A stretch of 64,000 bases of DNA from the NCBI GenBank assembly GCA_963788145.1, contig CAWBFQ010000003.1:1-64000 (forward strand), read 5' to 3'. Position numbers and translations under genes: made by a program. This DNA is from UTCFX2 sp963788145 (lineage in GTDB: Bacteria; Chloroflexota; Anaerolineae; Anaerolineales; UBA4823). The notes beneath the pieces are model-generated. The model was not told the DNA's origin and did not search any database. It worked only from the letters and a program-made list of their open reading frames with translations. Shown here one piece after another: positions 10,083 through 19,581 of this stretch. Each line of letters starts with the position of its first letter. Position 1 is the first letter of the stretch.

Positions 10083-12461
10083 ATGGACAAGAGTTCAATG
10101 AGTATATCAAGGAATAATATTAATTCAGAAAAAATAAATATACATTTGTTAAATTATATTGATTCTAATGTAATAATATTCAGTTTGATAGGTTTTTTAT
10201 TAAGTAGAACAATTTTAATAGGCTCTATAGCACCTTTAGGTATAGCATTTTTTTTAGGTATAAGTAAGGTAGAAAGGTATAGAATACCGATATTCATATC
10301 TACAATAATTGGAGTAATATCATCTGGCAATTCTATTCCATATATATTAAAGTATATTATTTGTTTATTTATATTTATGATTATAAGTAACAAAATAAAG
10401 AATATTAATTCATACTTGAAGTTATCATTTATTGGAGCGTTTATAATTTTCCCTATATCATTAGGACAAGTTATATTATCTAATAAATATTTATATGATA
10501 TATTATTATGCTCAATGGAAGCAATTATTACATTTATTTCTATTTATATATTTTCATTTGGAATAAACCTCATAACAAATATAAATAATAGAATATCTGT
10601 AAGAGTTGAAGAATCTATAGCTTTAAGCTTTATAGCTATATTTAGCATAATAGGTATTGGTAATATAGAAATATTAGGTGTATCTATACAAACAGTTTTA
10701 GCGACAGTATTAATATTAATTACATGTATAATAGGTGGTGCAACTATGGGTGCTAGCTCTGGGGTTGTTGTAGGTATAGCCTTTTTAGTTAACAATATAT
10801 CTTCAGCAATTTATATGGGAATATATTCTGTTGCAGGATTGGTTGGTGGAACATTAAATAAACTAGGTAAATATTTTTCTATATTAGGATATGTACTAAG
10901 TTGGGCAATGGTATATGCTTATACATCAGGAATTGAGTCTAATATACATCAAATTAGAGACATGTTAATAGCTAGTTTGATAGTAGTTATATTACCTAAT
11001 AAAATATTTAATAAAATAGAAAAATTATTAAAATTAAATATAGAATCAAATGACGTAGTTTATGATTATATAAGAAGAAGTAAAGATATGACTAATAGTA
11101 AATTGATTAATATGTATAAAGCTTATGATGAGTTAGCAGATACATTTGATAAAATTAGAGAAAAAGATAAGGTTATAGATACGAGGGATATAGCAAATAT
11201 TGTTGACATGATACATAATGATGAATGTAGAAACTGTAGTATGAGAAGACGATGTTGGGATTTAAATTTTTCTCATACATATATGTTAATGAGCCAAGTT
11301 TTAGAAGAACTTGAAGATAACGGACAGGTTACTATTGAAAGTATTAGTGAGGATTTTAGAAAGGAATGCTTAAAACCTGAAGAGATTGTAAAGATAGCAA
11401 ATTATTATTATAAATTATTTTTAGTAGATTATAATTGGAGCTTAAGATTTTCAGAAAGTAGAAAATTGATAGCTAATCAAATAAAAAGCATATCAAAATC
11501 AATAGAATCACTATCAAAAGATTTAGAAGGTAATATTGTTTTAGATTTAGAAAAAGAAAAAAATATTTATGATCAGTTACAAAGATATGGAATACCAGTT
11601 AATAGAGTTAGTTACATGAGTAAAGGTTTAGATGATTTTGAAATAACTATAGATAAAAACATATGTAGTGATGGATGTATGTGTGAAAATAAATTAACTA
11701 AAGTACTTTCAGATATAGTAGAAGAAAATATTACTGCACAAAAGATTGGATGTCATTCACTAGGAGGAAAGTGTAAAATAAACTTTACTAAAGCCCAAAA
11801 ATATAAAGCTATAACAGAAGTTGCAGGAATGTCTAGAGATGGACATATATTATGTGGTGATAACTATACATATATGGATATAAGTGATGGTAAGTATATG
11901 GTGGCTATAAGTGATGGAATGGGTAAAGGTAAGAAAGCTTATGAAGAATCTTATATAACTATAGATATTTTAGAAAAAATGATGGATGCAAAGATAGACG
12001 ATGAAATAGTTATAAATACTATAAATAATATGTTGCTATTGAAGTCTTCTGATGAAGAGATGTTTTCAACTTTAGATTTAGGAATAATAGATCTTAAAAA
12101 AGGAACTTTGGAAACTATAAAAATGGGAGCATGTTCTACTTATATAAAAAGAAATGATAAAGATATAGATTTAATATCTTCATCATCACTTCCAGTTGGA
12201 ATACTTTCAGATATAAAACTAGATAGAAAGATAACTAAAGTTAATTACGGTGACTATATAATAATGGTATCAGATGGAATACTTGATGCAGGTAAAAATA
12301 ATAACTTAGGAGATAACTGGCTTATATACTTCTTACAAAAAATTAAAACGACTAATCCTAAAGAGATAGCAAATCTAATACTAGATAGGGCACTTGAGAT
12401 ACAAGATGGGGTTGTTGAAGATGATATGACAGTGCTAGTTACTAAAGTATGTAGTAATTAA
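10083..12461 (+). CDS. spoIIE: Stage II sporulation protein E (phosphatase)
   Basis: A 792-residue, three-part protein: about ten N-terminal membrane helices (to about residue 310), a central region with a cysteine-rich patch (NDECRNCSMRRRCWD, near 380, and CSDGCMCENK near 535), and a C-terminal PP2C phosphatase domain (ISDGMGKGKKAYEESY near 615, MVSDGILDAG near 730, DDMTVLV at the end). SpoIIE dephosphorylates SpoIIAA-P at the polar septum to switch on sigma-F. Start ATG 10083 lies 8 bases after GGGAGG. In Firmicutes spoIIE commonly follows the yab-divIC cluster, supporting native synteny. Confidence 0.94.
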   Translation: MDKSSMSISRNNINSEKINIHLLNYIDSNVIIFSLIGFLLSRTILIGSIAPLGIAFFLGISKVERYRIPIFISTIIGVISSGNSIPYILKYIICLFIFMIISNKIKNINSYLKLSFIGAFIIFPISLGQVILSNKYLYDILLCSMEAIITFISIYIFSFGINLITNINNRISVRVEESIALSFIAIFSIIGIGNIEILGVSIQTVLATVLILITCIIGGATMGASSGVVVGIAFLVNNISSAIYMGIYSVAGLVGGTLNKLGKYFSILGYVLSWAMVYAYTSGIESNIHQIRDMLIASLIVVILPNKIFNKIEKLLKLNIESNDVVYDYIRRSKDMTNSKLINMYKAYDELADTFDKIREKDKVIDTRDIANIVDMIHNDECRNCSMRRRCWDLNFSHTYMLMSQVLEELEDNGQVTIESISEDFRKECLKPEEIVKIANYYYKLFLVDYNWSLRFSESRKLIANQIKSISKSIESLSKDLEGNIVLDLEKEKNIYDQLQRYGIPVNRVSYMSKGLDDFEITIDKNICSDGCMCENKLTKVLSDIVEENITAQKIGCHSLGGKCKINFTKAQKYKAITEVAGMSRDGHILCGDNYTYMDISDGKYMVAISDGMGKGKKAYEESYITIDILEKMMDAKIDDEIVINTINNMLLLKSSDEEMFSTLDLGIIDLKKGTLETIKMGACSTYIKRNDKDIDLISSSSLPVGILSDIKLDRKITKVNYGDYIIMVSDGILDAGKNNNLGDNWLIYFLQKIKTTNPKEIANLILDRALEIQDGVVEDDMTVLVTKVCSN

Positions 12462-12468
12462 ATTAATG

Positions 12469-12795
12469 TTATCAACAATATGTGAATAAATTGTTAACAA
12501 TATGTGGATAACTTTTGGTTTTTATATAAAATAAGCGTAAGTATTGAAATTACAAAGTTTGACAAAAATACACAAAGTATAAAATTTTTATATAAAAATA
12601 TAATTTTAAAATAAATATAGACTTATCAACAAAAAATTATTAAAAAGCTATTAAATATGTTGATAAGTCATAATTATTGTTGATAATATATAAATAAAAT
12701 AAATATATAATAAAAATTGTTATAATAAATATATTGAAAAATCTAGATTTTTGTAGAAAACACATCTGTTAATATGTTGATAAGTATGTGGATAA
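12469..12795. promoter_or_regulatory. DnaA-box-like cluster in AT-rich intergenic DNA
   Basis: The 436 bp between spoIIE and the peptidase contain no gene but hold at least eight nonamers close to TTATCCACA. Two are perfect on the minus strand (12503-12511 and 12787-12795) and one is TTATTCACA (12481-12489, minus). Five are TTATCAACA (12469-12477 and 12623-12631 on plus; 12658-12666, 12678-12686 and 12775-12783 on minus). They are embedded in very AT-rich DNA. Possible roles are a DnaA-titration cluster, DnaA-controlled transcription or a replication origin; dnaA and dnaN are not adjacent. Confidence 0.6.
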
Positions 12796-12847
12796 ATTAA
12801 TAATAATTATTAATTTTACAAAGATAGAAATTGAATATTATTGCCTA

Positions 12848-12897
12848 AAAAAGCCATCCTAATAAATAAGTATATTCTATTGAAAGGATGGCTTTTT
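12848..12897 (+). promoter_or_regulatory. Terminator-like leader hairpin containing the peptidase ribosome binding site
   Basis: A perfect 13-bp inverted repeat (12848-12860 with 12885-12897). The 3' arm contains the AGGA Shine-Dalgarno and ends in T5, directly against the ATG at 12898. In RNA it would both resemble an intrinsic terminator and occlude ribosome binding. Confidence 0.7.
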
Positions 12898-14805
12898 ATG
12901 AATAAAAAATTAGTTAAATCCATTATACCATTGTGTATATTTATTTTATTTATAACAACATCATTACAAAAAGCTAATGATAGATATAATGATACAGCAG
13001 TGGTTGAAGCTATGGTTAATGATGAAGAAAAAAATAATGAAGAAAATGATAAAGCTGAAAATAAATCTAAAATTGACTATAGCAAAACTAGCTGGAGTCT
13101 TCAAAATTTATATAAAAGTGAAGATGAATGGAATAATGAATTAAAGAAGTTTACTTCAGATACTAAAGAGTTAAAAAACTATGTGGGAAAAGTAACTAAA
13201 TCCAAAACACATTTATCTTTTGCATTAGACATAAAAGAGAAATTAGATATAAGATTAAATAAACTTTATGGATACGTAAAGTTAAACCAAGATACTAATA
13301 AAAATTCATATAAGTATATTGATATGAAAGAAAATATAAATAGGGTAAATAGAGAGTACTCTAATATATGTTCAGATTTGGAATTAGAAATACTTAAGTT
13401 ATCAGATAAAGAATATAATAAGTTTATGGAAGATAAAAAATTAAATAAAAAATATGGCATGTACTTAAAAGAAATTAGACGATCTAAAGACTATTATTTA
13501 GATGAAAAGTCAGAACGTTTACTTGCTAATACTTCATCTATATCGTCTTTGCCTGGGCAAGTTTATGAATTATTTAAAAACATGGATAAAAAAACAAATT
13601 TTAATTCTGCAGAGTATAAAACAGCTTTAGAAAGTTCAGATAGAAATGAAAGAAAAAGTGCATATCAAAATGAGTTTATAGCGTATAATGATAATATAAA
13701 CACGCTATCGGGTTTACTTATAGGTCAAGTTAAAAAAAATGTATTTTATTCTTCTGAAAGAGGATATAAATCATCTTTAGACATGTATTTAAAAGGTGAT
13801 GACATAGATGAAAAAGTATATAATAAACTAATTGAAACTGTAAATGATAACATGGAAAGTCTTCATAAATATGTAAGTTTAAGAAAAAAGGTATTAAATT
13901 TAGATAAGGTACATTATTATGATATGTTTACACCAATAGTAGAAGCAGTTGATGATAATCTAACTTATGATAAGGCTCAAGGAATAATATATTCAGCACT
14001 ATCTCCTTTAGGGAAAGAATATGGAGATGTAATTTATAAAGCATTTAATGAAAAATGGATAGATGCTTTTGCTAATGATAATAAAGTGAGTGGAGCGTAC
14101 TGTTTATCTATATATGGTAACCATCCTTATGTATTGCTTAATTATAATAATTCATTGGGATCAGTATCGACATTAGCTCATGAATTGGGACATGCAGTAT
14201 ATGAGTATATGAGTTCTAAAAATCAAAGTTATTTTAATTCAAATCCATCTATATTTACTCATGAAGTTGCATCAACTACTAATGAAGCATTATTATATGA
14301 AATGCTTATAAAAAATTCAGAAAATGATCAACAAAAGGCATATTATATAACTCAATATTTAGATTTAATAAAAGATACTTTATATATTCAAACTATGTAT
14401 GCTGAATTTGAGAAGACAATACATGAACTAGTTGAGAATAACAAGAGTATAAATGCATTAGTTTTAGATGATATATGGGGACAATTACTAACAAAATATT
14501 ATGGTAAAGATTATGAATTAGATCAATTAGCTAAAGTTGGTTGGTCAAGAATACCACATTTCTATAATAGTTTTTATGTTTATAAATATGCTACAGGATG
14601 TAGTGCAGGAGTAAGTTTTGCTCAAGACATATTAAAAAATGGATCTGATAATTATATAAACTTTCTTAAAAAAGGAGGGTCTGATTATCCGATTAATGTT
14701 CTAAAAGATGCGGGTGTTAATTTAACAAGTACAAAGCCTATAGAGGATACTATAAATAAATTTGATTCCTTAGTTAAAGAATTAGAGAAACTAGTTTCAA
14801 AATAA
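12898..14805 (+). CDS. Secreted or membrane-anchored M3 family oligoendopeptidase (PepF-like)
   Basis: A 635-residue zinc metallopeptidase of the M3B/PepF family. The N-terminus carries a signal or anchor helix (LVKSIIPLCIFILFITTS) and then an acidic linker, which is unusual because PepF enzymes are normally cytosolic. The catalytic HELGH is in STLAHELGHAVYEYMSS, with the downstream glutamate in FTHEVASTTNEALLYE. The C-terminal fold motif YKYATGCSAG, seen in PepF, is present. The start at 12898 is chosen because the preceding bases form the leader hairpin. It probably acts on peptides outside the membrane; the substrate is unknown. Confidence 0.88.
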   Translation: MNKKLVKSIIPLCIFILFITTSLQKANDRYNDTAVVEAMVNDEEKNNEENDKAENKSKIDYSKTSWSLQNLYKSEDEWNNELKKFTSDTKELKNYVGKVTKSKTHLSFALDIKEKLDIRLNKLYGYVKLNQDTNKNSYKYIDMKENINRVNREYSNICSDLELEILKLSDKEYNKFMEDKKLNKKYGMYLKEIRRSKDYYLDEKSERLLANTSSISSLPGQVYELFKNMDKKTNFNSAEYKTALESSDRNERKSAYQNEFIAYNDNINTLSGLLIGQVKKNVFYSSERGYKSSLDMYLKGDDIDEKVYNKLIETVNDNMESLHKYVSLRKKVLNLDKVHYYDMFTPIVEAVDDNLTYDKAQGIIYSALSPLGKEYGDVIYKAFNEKWIDAFANDNKVSGAYCLSIYGNHPYVLLNYNNSLGSVSTLAHELGHAVYEYMSSKNQSYFNSNPSIFTHEVASTTNEALLYEMLIKNSENDQQKAYYITQYLDLIKDTLYIQTMYAEFEKTIHELVENNKSINALVLDDIWGQLLTKYYGKDYELDQLAKVGWSRIPHFYNSFYVYKYATGCSAGVSFAQDILKNGSDNYINFLKKGGSDYPINVLKDAGVNLTSTKPIEDTINKFDSLVKELEKLVSK

Positions 14806-14820
14806 TTTAAATGACAATAC

Positions 14821-14870
14821 AAAGTCTTAATGCTAAAATATAAATAAAGTTCTAGCGTTAGGGCTTTATT
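14821..14870 (+). terminator. Intrinsic terminator after M3 peptidase
   Basis: A 14-bp stem with three G-U pairs (14821-14834 with 14854-14867) is followed by an AT-rich tail, 16 bp past the peptidase stop. Confidence 0.75.
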
Positions 14871-14942
14871 TATTGAGAAATAAAATGAATATACATGTAA
14901 AATATTTTAATAAAAATAAATAAAATTATGAGGAGGTTAACA

Positions 14943-15845
14943 ATGCAAAAAAAAGTAAGAAAAGCTATAATACCAGCAGCAGGACTAGGTACTAGATTTT
15001 TACCTGCAACAAAGTCACAACCTAAGGAAATGCTTCCAATCGTAGATAAACCAACATTACAATATATAATAGAAGAAGCGATAAATTCAGGAATAGAAGA
15101 GATACTAATAATAACAGGAAGAAACAAAAAATCTATAGAAGATCATTTTGATAAATCTGTTGAATTAGAGTTAGAATTAGAGCAAAAAGGGAAAACAGAA
15201 ATGTTAGAAATGGTAAGAGATATATCTAACATGGTAAACATACATTATATAAGACAAAAAGAGCCAAAAGGACTTGGACATGCTATACACTGTGCAAAGA
15301 GCTTTATAGGGAATGAGCCTTTTGCAGTTTTATTAGGTGATGATATAGTTGATTGTGAAAAACCTTGTTTAAAGCAATTAATAACTGCATATGATGAGTA
15401 TAAAACAAGTATATTAGGTGTACAAGAAGTAGCTAAAGAAGATACTAACAAATATGGAATATTAGACGTTAAACATATAGAAGATAGAGTATACAAAGTA
15501 AAAGACATGGTAGAAAAGCCTGCAATAGAAGAAGCACCATCAAATGTAGCTATATTAGGTAGATATATAATAACACCTGCTATATTTGATATATTAGAAA
15601 ACCAAGCACCTGGAAAAGGTGGAGAAATCCAATTAACAGATGCACTTAAAACTCTTGGAAATAACGAAGCAATATATGCATATAACTTTGAAGGTAGAAG
15701 ATATGATGTTGGAGATAAGTTAGGATTCTTAGAAGCAACTATAGATTTTGCTCTAAAGAGAGATAACTTAAAAGATGACTTTATACAATATTTAAGAGAA
15801 GTATGTGACAAATTTGATAAGAAAACAACTGAAAATGAACAATAA
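14943..15845 (+). CDS. galU: UTP-glucose-1-phosphate uridylyltransferase
   Basis: A 300-residue nucleotidyltransferase that makes UDP-glucose for cell-surface glycans. The N-terminal nucleotide-binding signature AAGLGTRFLPATKSQPKEML is complete. VDKPTLQYIIEEA follows, and the metal-binding region LLGDDIVD is near residue 137. The sugar-binding EKPAIEEAPSNVAILGRYI is intact. The start at 14943 has a perfect AGGAGG 7 bases upstream. A tiny membrane-peptide gene follows after 12 bp, probably on the same transcript. Confidence 0.95.
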   Translation: MQKKVRKAIIPAAGLGTRFLPATKSQPKEMLPIVDKPTLQYIIEEAINSGIEEILIITGRNKKSIEDHFDKSVELELELEQKGKTEMLEMVRDISNMVNIHYIRQKEPKGLGHAIHCAKSFIGNEPFAVLLGDDIVDCEKPCLKQLITAYDEYKTSILGVQEVAKEDTNKYGILDVKHIEDRVYKVKDMVEKPAIEEAPSNVAILGRYIITPAIFDILENQAPGKGGEIQLTDALKTLGNNEAIYAYNFEGRRYDVGDKLGFLEATIDFALKRDNLKDDFIQYLREVCDKFDKKTTENEQ

Positions 15846-15857
15846 TGGAGTGATAAT

Positions 15858-15977
15858 ATGAGTAGTAAGAGTCAAAAACAGAAGAAAAGAAATAAAATAA
15901 TAGCACTATTTATAGTATTAACTTTAGTAGTTTCTAGTATGACAGCTTTATTAAGTGTCATAGCATCTATGTTATAG
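15858..15977 (+). CDS. 39-residue single-pass membrane peptide
   Basis: A short gene with a GGAG ribosome site 7 bases before its ATG. It encodes a basic head (MSSKSQKQKKRNK) followed by one hydrophobic helix (IIALFIVLTLVVSSMTALLS). Small basic-head, single-helix proteins of this size (for example DUF4044-like) occur in Firmicutes; the family call is tentative and no function is known. It follows galU by 12 bp and ends just before a strong terminator, so galU and this peptide make a two-gene unit. Confidence 0.65.
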   Translation: MSSKSQKQKKRNKIIALFIVLTLVVSSMTALLSVIASML

Positions 15978-15985
15978 AAATTCAG

Positions 15986-16014
15986 GACTATATCCATATG
16001 GATATAGTCTTTTT
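15986..16014 (+). terminator. Intrinsic terminator after galU unit
   Basis: A 24-base perfect palindrome (15986-16009) is followed by a T5 run, 9 bp after the stop of the small membrane peptide. Confidence 0.85.
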
Positions 16015-16144
16015 ATATATTAAAAAACATATTTGATTTTGATAAAGTATTACTATATTTTAGTAGAGGCTAGGTTAAAATGAATTTTTTACAGTATTAT
16101 GGTTAAATTATAAACAATATGTCTGATAACTCAAAATATAGTAC

Positions 16145-16200
16145 ACTAATTAACAAAAAAGTATATAAATATTTACTAATTAACATATATAATATATAAT
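16145..16200 (+). promoter_or_regulatory. Candidate promoter of glpX with paired 11-bp direct repeats
   Basis: ACTAATTAACA occurs at 16145-16155 and again at 16175-16185, exactly 30 bp apart. A TATAAT follows at 16195-16200, so the second copy overlaps the expected -35 region. The arrangement suggests an operator acting on glpX; the regulator is unknown. Confidence 0.45.
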
Positions 16201-16234
16201 TTCATTAATAACACTAACGGAGGAGATGAATATT

Positions 16235-17236
16235 ATGGATAGAAATTTAGCACTAGAACTTGTTAGGGTAACTGAAGCCGCAGCTTTAGTATCGTCAAAA
16301 TTTATGGGAAGAGGCGATAAAAATGGAGCTGATGGAGCTGCAGTAGAAGCAATGAGGAAAGCTTTTGAATCAGTAAATATAAGTGGAGAAGTAGTTATAG
16401 GAGAGGGAGAACTTGACGAAGCTCCAATGTTATATATTGGTGAAAAAGTAGGGAAGAGCGCTAGTGATAGTATGGAGGTTGACATAGCTGTTGATCCATT
16501 AGATGGGACAACTTTAATAGCGAAAGGTCTTCCAAATGTTATATCTGTAATAGCAATAGGATCTAAGGGGAGTTTATTAAATGCCCCAGACACATATATG
16601 AAAAAAATAGTAGTAGGACCAAAAGCTAAAGGTGCTATTGACTTAAATAAAACAGCTGAAGAAAATATAATATCTGTATCTAAAGCATTAGGAAAAAAGA
16701 CGACGCAAATGACAATAGCTGTTCAAGATAGAGAAAGACATAATTATATAGTTGAAGCAGCTAGAAAATTAGGTACAAGAATCCAAATGTTTGGAGATGG
16801 AGATGTAGCAACTGCAATAGCAACTTGCTTTGATGATACAGGAATAGACATGATGATGGGTATCGGTGGAGGACCAGAAGGTGTAATAACGGCAGCTGCT
16901 ATAAAATGTATGGGTGGGGATATGCAGGCCCAAATATATCCATTAAGTGAACAAGAAGTAAATAGATGTTATGAATTAGGGTTTACAGATGAAGAATTAG
17001 AAAAAGTATTAACTATTGATGATTTAGCTAAGGGAGATAATTTATTCTTTGCTGCAACTGGTATAACAGAGGGAGATTTATTAAGTGGAGTAAAACATAT
17101 TGGAAGTAATAGAGCTAAAACTCAATCAGTAGTAATGAGAGCGAAGACAGGAACTATAAGATTTGTTGATGCTATTCATAGTTTAGATAAAAATGAGATA
17201 TTAGTTGATTTAATGAAAAAATATAATATAGAATAG
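16235..17236 (+). CDS. glpX: Class II fructose-1,6-bisphosphatase
   Basis: A 333-residue GlpX-type FBPase that removes the 1-phosphate of fructose bisphosphate in gluconeogenesis. The catalytic metal-binding VDPLDGTTLIAKG is around residues 85-97. GEGELDEAPML is near 59, and the GIGGGPEGVITAAA loop near 211. The ATG at 16235 sits 9 bases after GGAGGAG; an earlier in-frame ATG at 16226 is too close to the Shine-Dalgarno. A weak hairpin (17247-17254 with 17270-17277) lies after the stop. Confidence 0.95.
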   Translation: MDRNLALELVRVTEAAALVSSKFMGRGDKNGADGAAVEAMRKAFESVNISGEVVIGEGELDEAPMLYIGEKVGKSASDSMEVDIAVDPLDGTTLIAKGLPNVISVIAIGSKGSLLNAPDTYMKKIVVGPKAKGAIDLNKTAEENIISVSKALGKKTTQMTIAVQDRERHNYIVEAARKLGTRIQMFGDGDVATAIATCFDDTGIDMMMGIGGGPEGVITAAAIKCMGGDMQAQIYPLSEQEVNRCYELGFTDEELEKVLTIDDLAKGDNLFFAATGITEGDLLSGVKHIGSNRAKTQSVVMRAKTGTIRFVDAIHSLDKNEILVDLMKKYNIE

Positions 17237-17669
17237 AACTAAAATAAGGAGCTATTTCTGATTAGGATCTAGCTCCTATATTAATTATAAAAAGCATAAA
17301 TTTATTTATGAGGTTAATATATAAGTTTTAATTAAAATACTTCATTAATCAAAATTATTACGTTGTATTATTTAAAAGTACCATAGATAATAAAAGTATT
17401 TTATAATGTAGAATTATTATTAGAACATATATATAATAGTTTATGTACTTCTTAGATATTTTTAAAATTTTTATACGATAGTTTAAATTTTTTTAAATAG
17501 TATAAAATATATAATAGATAATTAGGTTATATATTTAGTTTATTTATTGACCATACATATTAATGGTGATATTATTAAAATTAATTATTGATTAAACTTT
17601 TCTTTTTCACACCTTTGATTTCCAAAAGAGATAAAGATACATATTTATATGATAGATGAGGAGGATTTT
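17237..17669 (+). other. AT-rich 433-bp leader of rho without a recognisable gene
   Basis: No open frame with a ribosome site is visible. After the weak post-glpX hairpin the region is A/T-rich without clear repeats. A strong GAGGAGG lies at its end (about 17658-17664), serving rho. Rho autoregulates through its leader in several bacteria, so a long leader would fit, but no specific element is identified. Confidence 0.4.
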
Positions 17670-19153
17670 TTGAATTTAGATCAAGTAACATCAAATGAAT
17701 TAGGTAGTAAAACATTAACTCAACTTAGAGATATAGCAAAAGAAATAGGTATAAAATCTGTAAGTAAATATAAAAAAAATGAATTAATTGAACTTATAAA
17801 TGAAAATATAAAAAAGCAAGAGCCTGTAGAGGTAAAAACAAATATAGCACAAGAAAATAAGAAAGATGAGAACGTGGAAAATAAAAGCTATGTAAAGCCT
17901 TACGAAAAGAAAAATACGGATAATAGATATCAAAGAAATGAAAATAAATCATCGAATACAGAGTATGTAAATACAAGAAATAATAAAGGATACTATACAC
18001 CTAAGGTTGTTGAAGAATCTAAAATAGTAGATGAATTCAATACGTCAAAAGATGATGAAGTAATGGGTGTTTTAGAAGTATTACCAGATGGATTTGGATT
18101 TTTAAGAGGACGAATTATTTATCAACAGAAGGGGATGTATATGTATCGCCATCTCAGATAAGAAGATTTAATATGAAGACTGGGGATAAAGTAAAGGGGA
18201 TAAGTAGACATCCTAAAAGAGGGGAGAAATTTAGAGCTCTTTTATATGTTCAAAAAATAAATGATGAGAATCCAGAAACTGCAATACAAAGAAAAGCATT
18301 CGAATTTTTAACTCCAATATATCCAGAAGAAAGATTAACTTTAGAAAGAAGTCAAAGTGATATAGCTACAAGACTTATAGACTTAATATCCCCTATTGGT
18401 AAGGGACAAAGAGGATTGATAGTTGCACCTCCTAAAGCAGGTAAGACAATTTTACTAAAAAATGTGGCAAATAGTATTGCCAAGAATCATCCAAATGTTG
18501 AATTAATAGTTCTTCTTATTGATGAAAGACCTGAAGAGGTTACTGACATGCAGAGAATCTATAAATGGGGATGTTATATACTCTACTTTTGACGAAGTAT
18601 CAAGTCACCATGTTAAGGTTGCTGAAATGGTTTTAAATAGAGCTCAAAGATTAGTTGAGCATGGAAAAGATGTTGTAATACTTTTAGATAGTATTACAAG
18701 ACTTGCAAGAGCTTATAACCTTACAATATCTCCAACAGGTAGAACTTTATCTGGAGGTTTAGATCCAGGAGCTTTACATGGACCTAAGAAATTCTTTGGT
18801 GCAGCAAGAAATATAAGACAGGTGGGTCTCTTACAATACTTGCAACTGCATTAGTTGAAACAGGATCAAGAATGGATGATGTAATATTCGAAGAATTCAA
18901 AGGTACTGGTAATATGGAATTACATCTAGATAGAAAATTAGCTGAAAAGAGAATATTCCCTGCTGTAGATATATACAAATCAGGAACAAGAAGAGAAGAT
19001 TTATTACTTACTGAAGAAGAAAAAACTGCTTTATGGAAATTAAGAAGAGAAATGAGTAATAATTCAGTTTTAGAAGTTACTGATAAAGTTATTGAGTTAC
19101 TTAAGAGAACTAAAAATAATGATGAATTTATAAAATCAATAAAAGGTCTTTAA
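17670..19153 (+). CDS. rho: Transcription termination factor Rho (three single-base indels)
   Basis: Rho is the hexameric RNA-dependent ATPase that terminates transcription. A TTG start at 17670 lies 5 bases after GAGGAGG. The Rho_N SAP-like domain (LTQLRDIAKEIGIKSVSKYKK) is followed by a K/N/E-rich insertion, the cold-shock RNA-binding fold, then the RecA core with Walker A PPKAGKTILL and Walker B ELIVLLIDERPEEV. The frame is broken three times: one base missing near 18112, one extra A near 18556, one G missing near 18822. With those corrected the protein is about 494 residues with every motif intact, so the breaks look technical rather than evolutionary. Confidence 0.9.
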
Positions 19154-19268
19154 GTAATAGAAAAACTCCTTGAATGGATAAAAAACTTATGCTATAATGG
19201 TGTAGTTGATATTGCAAAACGAAAAATTAATATATTTAATTTATAGAATAACGAAAGAGGTGAATAGA

Positions 19269-19469
19269 ATGCAAAAAGATATACAACCAAAATACGAAGC
19301 TATAGAAGTACGTTGTGCTTGTGGAAACACATTCAAAGCTGGTTCTGTTAAGGACGAAATAAAAGTTGAAATATGTTCTGAATGCCATCCTTTCTATACT
19401 GGAAAGCAAAAGAATATAGAAGCTGGTGGAAGAATAGACAAGTTCAAGAAGAGATTCAAAATGGACTAG
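19269..19469 (+). CDS. rpmE: 50S ribosomal protein L31 (zinc form)
   Basis: A 66-residue L31 with the conserved YEAIEVRCACGNTF and CSECHPFYTGKQK. The cysteines of the CxC and CxxC pairs mark the zinc-binding (C+) form. The start at 19269 follows GAGGTG. It sits about 115 bp after rho, the standard rho-rpmE-tdk-prmC-prfA order of clostridia. A terminator follows within 12 bp. Confidence 0.95.
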   Translation: MQKDIQPKYEAIEVRCACGNTFKAGSVKDEIKVEICSECHPFYTGKQKNIEAGGRIDKFKKRFKMD

Positions 19470-19480
19470 TCTTCTTAAAA

Positions 19481-19512
19481 AGAGGAGTTGGGAAACCAAC
19501 TCTTCTTTTGTT
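19481..19512 (+). terminator. Intrinsic terminator after rpmE
   Basis: An 11-bp stem with one G-U pair (19481-19491 with 19496-19506), a GAAA tetraloop and a T-rich tail. Confidence 0.85.
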
Positions 19513-19581
19513 TAATTACTGAATTTATATGTAGTAATACATCACAAATATATGACAATCAATTCATAGGGGGTACTAGGC

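Noticed and set aside
12462..12897. The chromosomal origin oriC
   Set aside because: The DnaA boxes are real, but dnaA/dnaN/rpmH are absent and the genes on both sides are not origin neighbours; kept only as a DnaA-box cluster.
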